This document shows positions 59,355 through 64,000 of a stretch of DNA of 64,000 nt, piece after piece; position 1 is the stretch's first letter; every line of letters starts with the position of its first letter. Origin of the DNA: Psococerastis gibbosa. Taxonomy: Eukaryota; Arthropoda; Insecta; Psocodea; Psocidae. A model generated the notes under the pieces. It did no database searches and was not told where the DNA came from. It saw only the letters and a program-made list of their open reading frames with translations. The stretch is taken from the NCBI GenBank assembly GCA_963971405.1, contig OZ020491.1:5636855-5700854 (forward strand), read 5' to 3'. The position numbers were made by a program, and so were the translations under genes.

Positions 59355-60360
59355 CTCTTTTAATTTTGTGTTTTGTGGTTTTTTGTTGGGGGCCTTTTTT
59401 TTGTGGAGGCCCTGTTTGGTTAGCATAGCTACCCTCTACTATCTAAGCGAATAGCAGGTCTGTGAGCTTACTTTAATGCATAATTGAATAAAGGGAATTG
59501 CTTTATGCAATATATTGCAGCATTATAGGTATATTGTATGATAGACTCAAGACCGTATTTAGGGGGGGGGGGATCTAAGGGTCCGGACCCCCCCCCCGTC
59601 GTGAAAAATTCCATCATCCACAAAGTAGTTTCTAATCTTCGTACACTTTCATTCTTTGTCAGTCCCTTCATAAGGTAGTTTTTAAATTAATAAAAAAATA
59701 AATTTGCTCGGTTCTTTCTATATTTCCACTTGTTGTATTTACCAAAATTCAGTTTATTGATTTCTTAAGCTCGTTATAAACTACTATGGTAGGCTCGGGC
59801 CTTAGGCTGGCTTACCTACCCCCCCCCTATCTATATATCTATCTATAGAATCTGTAGCTACGGCCTTGGATAGACTGTATGCATCATGGTGTCTAATAAA
59901 TACGAATAATTTAGTCGAAGAGCATCGAAGCAGAGGATTTGCCGATCTCAGTACTTCTGCAGGCCTGTGGTACAAACGGTCCGTTGATTTTCACCATACA
60001 GTATAGTCTAAAATATCAACAAAAAAAGGCACGGCAGTTGCTAAATTATCATTTAATATTGCCATTTTGCATGGTTTGTCCATATTAAAAGCCAAAGGCA
60101 TTTAAGGATGCCACCAGCTCATGATGAAAAACCCACTTGGGACTGAAAAGGGTTGACATTTTACCGCTCGTCCTATTGATAATCTTCCATGCTTTGTAAA
60201 CATAATGGCTGCCAATGGAAAACAGTCCAACACCTTTTCACTCAAAACAGGTGTATGTATAGTAGGGCAAGTTCTGTGTGTACGAAAGGCGCCAATGACA
60301 TTTTTAGAATTTGTTCGGTAAAGCCAAGCTTGACGCTTGGCAATCTTGATTCTAAATATT
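59355..60360. other. No gene; poly-G/C element at about 59548-59605
   Basis: A G run and a C run flank ATCTAAGGGTCCGGAC. The remainder shows no pattern I recognise. Confidence 0.5.
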
Positions 60361-61210
60361 TATTGCTTTCCAATTTATACGTAGCATAAAGAAAGCTTTG
60401 TGACGGTCGAAATTTTGGATTCCGAGATTTCAACGGATTTACACGCTTTAAGGCCCCCAGGAACCCAAAAAAATTGTTTTTACGAAATGTCTGTCTGTGT
60501 CTGTCTGTCGCTCTGTCTATCTGTTCATCGATTTCCGGGCAAACTATACTCGGTCGATTTAAATGAAATTTGGCATGTAGGTTTATAAAAATCATACCTC
60601 GGGACCATTTTTTTAAATTTAGGGCTAACTCAATTTGGGGGGGTTTTATTCTCAAAAAACTCCAAAAAAACGTCTAAAAAAATTCTTTCTCAAAAACGGC
60701 TCCAACGATTTCTTTTAAATTCACATATATTGTAGTCGTTATTAATGTTAATAAAATGCAAGGGGTCGCTTGCCCCTTGATAGTTTGCTTCTGGGGGTAA
60801 AAAAATAAAAATAACTAAATTTTAATGAAAATTGACTAAAAAATAATTTTTCTGCGAAACGTTTCTATCGATGATTTCTAACTTCAGGCATGTTTAAGGT
60901 GTTAAATTGAGTAATGAAACCGGACAGTTTGCCTTTCCAAAAAACTATTGGGTTTTGTGCAAAAAAATATATTTTTTTGAAAAAGTGAAAGCAAATTCAC
61001 GCTCAAATGCATTGCGTGCCCTGCCAATATTGCTGTGTGATAATATGTTGGTCTGACATATCTATTATTTAATGGACGACCCCCCTCCCCCCGTGATATC
61101 CAAAATTTAACCATAGGAAAATTATCTACCATGAAATAATTCATTTTCTCTTTCTACTAATCGATAAATTGGAAAGCATGTTCGAGTAAACTCGCACCAG
61201 TTCTTTGTTA
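60361..61210 (+). repeat. Family C, copy 6
   Basis: TTGCTTTCCAATTTATACGT to ACTCGCACCAGTTCTTT, with all internal blocks recognisable. Confidence 0.92.
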
Positions 61211-61249
61211 CTGTCAGGATGGTACTTAATGCTTCGATTGCTTTGACTT

Positions 61250-61425
61250 TTATTTTTATTTATTTATAAAAGGTTAATCGCATACAAACAATTTATTGAA
61301 TGTATCCGATTGACCTCTTCAGTCGCCTCTGTAGGTTAGTACCCGTGTTGAGTTACGACACGATCGCATGCCTTGTAGATTCTCGCACAAGTACAAGCAC
61401 GCTACCACCTTGCCATCGAAGTCGA
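61250..61425 (-). repeat. Family B, copy 6
   Basis: AAGGTTAATCGCATACAAAC ... CCTTGCCATCGAAGTCGA. Confidence 0.87.
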
Positions 61426-62547
61426 TTTGATCTTTGGTTTCACCCAACTCTCCTACATAGAACTCAAGAATCCGCTACGTTATGATAATAGCCTGTTGAA
61501 AATGGTAAAATTTGAATTCATCTTCGACCATTAAAAAAGGCTGTGCAATTTCAGGGTAAGGAACTGACAAATCGAAAAAGTATAAAATAGGCTAATAATA
61601 GGAAAACAACATTAAGGCATTAAACTTCCTACGGGGGCTAAAAATATTTTCCAACCCCATGACAGCCTGAGACATATTGCAATATTTCATAGAAATTGAA
61701 ATTTTCCCTTTTTCATTCATGTATTTTTTTTTGCAAAAATTTATTATTTCATCGATTGATGTCGTAGAGAAAACTATTCAAGTGTTTTTGGCACGTCTTT
61801 GGGGAGGTTGAAATTTTAGATTGGAAGGGGGGGGGTGCTGACGAGTGACGTGTCGTATCCAGCCAGGGGCAATGGAGGTACGGGACTCGGAGAAAGGGGG
61901 GGGGTTGGACTGTTCATGCTTGGAATTGGGAATTTCTTTGCAAAATCTACCATTGTAATAAAGACGAAAAGTTATTTTTCTTGCATAGAAATGAAGTTAC
62001 TTACTTTTCGCGGCGAAAAAATTTCCATCTCTTTACGACTGGAGGGCCGGGGCGGGGCATATGCGATAAAAATTTAAACTTGCTTTTCTGTAAAACAATT
62101 CCTAGGAATGCTAAAGTTCTACTGTTTTACGCCTATACGCCCGAAAAGTTTCCTCTGGTAGAGTACCCCCGAGGGCCAAAATGATTGTCAAACTCGTTGG
62201 TCTCCCTTTGGCCGGGGGGTCAGGTAGATCGCGTCCTTGTTGTGCCCCCTGGACGCAGAGATTGTGTGAAGAGAAATCTAATACGGTTACGAGTACTGTT
62301 ACTGAACGATCTACACTTTCGCCAGCAGTTCAAGACCGTGTGTAGGCAGACAAGAGGCAGAGGCTCGCCAAATTGTTGTAGGCTATTGGGCTGCAAGAAA
62401 GCTGGGAACGGAAGAATTAAAAAAAGGTCTCTATGTCACCAAAAGTTAGCAAAAACGAAAAAGAAATCATTCATGAAATTCTCTGTGCGAGAAGAATCTG
62501 AGAGTCCAACAGCTTTCAATTGATATAGCGTTTTTTTGAAATTCAAG
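61426..62547. other. No gene recognised
   Basis: Open frames at 61835-62184 and 62185-62523 have no recognisable motif and run through G-rich tracts. Confidence 0.45.
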
Positions 62548-62722
62548 CGGCTTCGGTGGCAGTGCGGTAACGTGCTTGTACTTGCGAGAGTCTCTACACA
62601 CCTTGCTATCGGTGACGTGTCGTAACTCGACACAAGTACCTACTAGGTTACTTAGTGAGGCGATTGAAGAGGTTAATCGGATACATTCCTTAAATTGTTT
62701 GTACGCGATTAACCTTTAATGA
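62548..62722 (+). repeat. Family B, copy 7
   Basis: CGGCTTCGGTGGCAGTGCGG ... TTGTACGCGATTAACCTTTA. Confidence 0.87.
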
Positions 62723-64000
62723 AAAAAAAGTGCAGTATGCATGTACACGCCATTATACCTAGGCAGAGGACGGAAGGAACCAATGGAATAGGTTGGCCGA
62801 AGAAGGAGTTAATGGAGCTAAAGAGGTGGAGGATGATATGCAGGGAGTTGCTGCCAACCAATCGTTGAGATTGTGACCTCAGAGGAAGAAATGCGTCATG
62901 TTGTGGTTTGGGCAGATCAATGACATGAAATCATTTCTCGATATGGGCAACTAAATGCGGTTACTTCATGAAGTGGCCATGATAATATCTTAAAATAGTT
63001 ACATTTATTAGCGGTATAGAGGTGCTGCAAGCATAGGAGCACCATATTTATACGATCCGGCCAAAAGTAGTTGACAATCGTAAAATGCTGGCGATGTGAT
63101 GATTGTAGATGTCATAATCGTGAAATGTAAACGTCCAAGACTCAATTATATTTGGAAATAGTCGAATAGTAAGAGTTCCTAGACGGATAATGTTTCTAAT
63201 TATTTCAATAAGACGTCAACAATTTTAGTAACCTTTCTTTTGTGTCATCTGAATGGAGTTTCGGCTGGGAAAAGTTAATTTCGTTCAAAAACCATACAGA
63301 AGGATTCTCCCCTATTGCAGACTCGATGAATATTTTTTTCAATATTTGATACAATAAATAAAAAATTCGAAAGTGCAAGCCAGAAATTCTGATTCGAATC
63401 GTATACTTCAACATATAAACATTCCAAATATTTCTTCGATCGAATAAAAATATTGGGTCGAATAAATATTCGAGTTTGTAATCATGGCCATTGTCTGATT
63501 TCCTTATAAATTAGAAAAAACACTTCTGTTAATTATTGACACATTCATTACATTTATTCATAACATCACGTGTTGTAAAATATTTTACAAAAACCTCTAA
63601 TTATCACGTTAAATTTCCTACAGACCAATTCAGGAAACGTGACAAATGCAAATTAAGGCTAAAACTATAATTCTCGGAATGGCTGCCAATTTCCCCGGAA
63701 CAGTACTATATATTGTTTCCTTCAGTGTAGATCTTTATCTGCTGCGGTAGGGCGTATACGCTACACAACTTTCCGAGAGGGTAACGTTCACTCCGGTAAA
63801 TTCAAGGTTTGCGGGTTCAACTCAGCTCTGCCCACATTTCAGCAGGCTATTTGGGGGGGGGGGGGTTTCACTTAAAGGTTTCCCCGCTCTCTTCCCCCCC
63901 CCCCTTTCCACTACTTGCGGTGTATCCATGTCTGCGTCTAATTTAATGCTGTACCGCAACTTTCGTTTGTCCGTGTTATTATATTGGAGGTAACTCCCTG
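62723..64000. other. No gene recognised
   Basis: 62760-62850 (GAGGACGGAAGGAACCAATG) may be a short LINE relic. G and C runs occur at 63852-63866 and 63895-63904. Nothing else was seen. Confidence 0.4.

Noticed and set aside
61300-61485. Frame starting [10 protein letters not shown]
   Set aside because: Reverse reading of family B, seen at 30923 and 54492 too, so a repeat artefact.
61835-62523. Two consecutive + strand open frames
   Set aside because: G-rich tracts keep the frames open. No start context, splice partner or protein similarity was visible.
63730-63830. Possible tRNA (GCGGTAGGGCGTATACGC ... GGGTTCAACTC)
   Set aside because: B-box-like text is present, but no cloverleaf with a paired acceptor stem can be drawn and the spacing is too long. 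At most a SINE relic.

Overview
The window is nuclear DNA from an animal, most likely an arthropod and probably an insect. The support is three spliced housekeeping-type genes with GT-AG introns and arthropod-like protein sequences, spread over 64 kb and embedded in very repeat-rich, AT-rich DNA with many poly-G/poly-C tracts. I cannot name the species. There is no prokaryotic gene organisation.

Layout. Positions 1-5,800 hold repeats only, ending in a roughly 1 kb nested inverted repeat. Positions 5,986-19,588 (+) hold a complete nine-exon GCN5/PCAF (KAT2A) histone acetyltransferase gene coding for 791 aa. Positions 19,589-24,715 are a tail-to-tail intergenic block of tRNA-derived SINEs, a LINE 3' end and foldback elements. 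Positions 24,716-32,461 (-) hold a complete six-exon PP2C-family phosphatase gene, PPM1G, coding for 653 aa. Positions 34,722-38,400 hold an almost intact 3.68 kb DNA transposon with 32-bp terminal inverted repeats, a 4-bp AATG target duplication and a DDE-type transposase that carries one in-frame stop. Positions 38,400-52,300 are gene-poor repeat DNA. Positions 52,307-56,066 (-) hold a complete two-exon heparan sulfate 3-O-sulfotransferase gene of the HS3ST5 / Hs3st-A type, coding for 351 aa. Positions 56,067-64,000 are repeats again.

All splice phases of the three host genes close exactly: coding sums of 2376, 1962 and 1056 nt, each a multiple of three. I therefore consider these models strong. 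The three genes are functionally unrelated: chromatin acetylation, a nuclear Ser/Thr phosphatase, and Golgi glycosaminoglycan sulfation.

The most unusual content is the mobile DNA. It includes the autonomous transposon above; a set of nested palindromic MITEs in which one element sits at the exact centre of another, recurring at several loci; a roughly 0.85 kb dispersed repeat with five long copies; a tRNA-Glu-like SINE family with seven copies; and a second short family with seven copies, one of which directly abuts a GCN5 splice donor.
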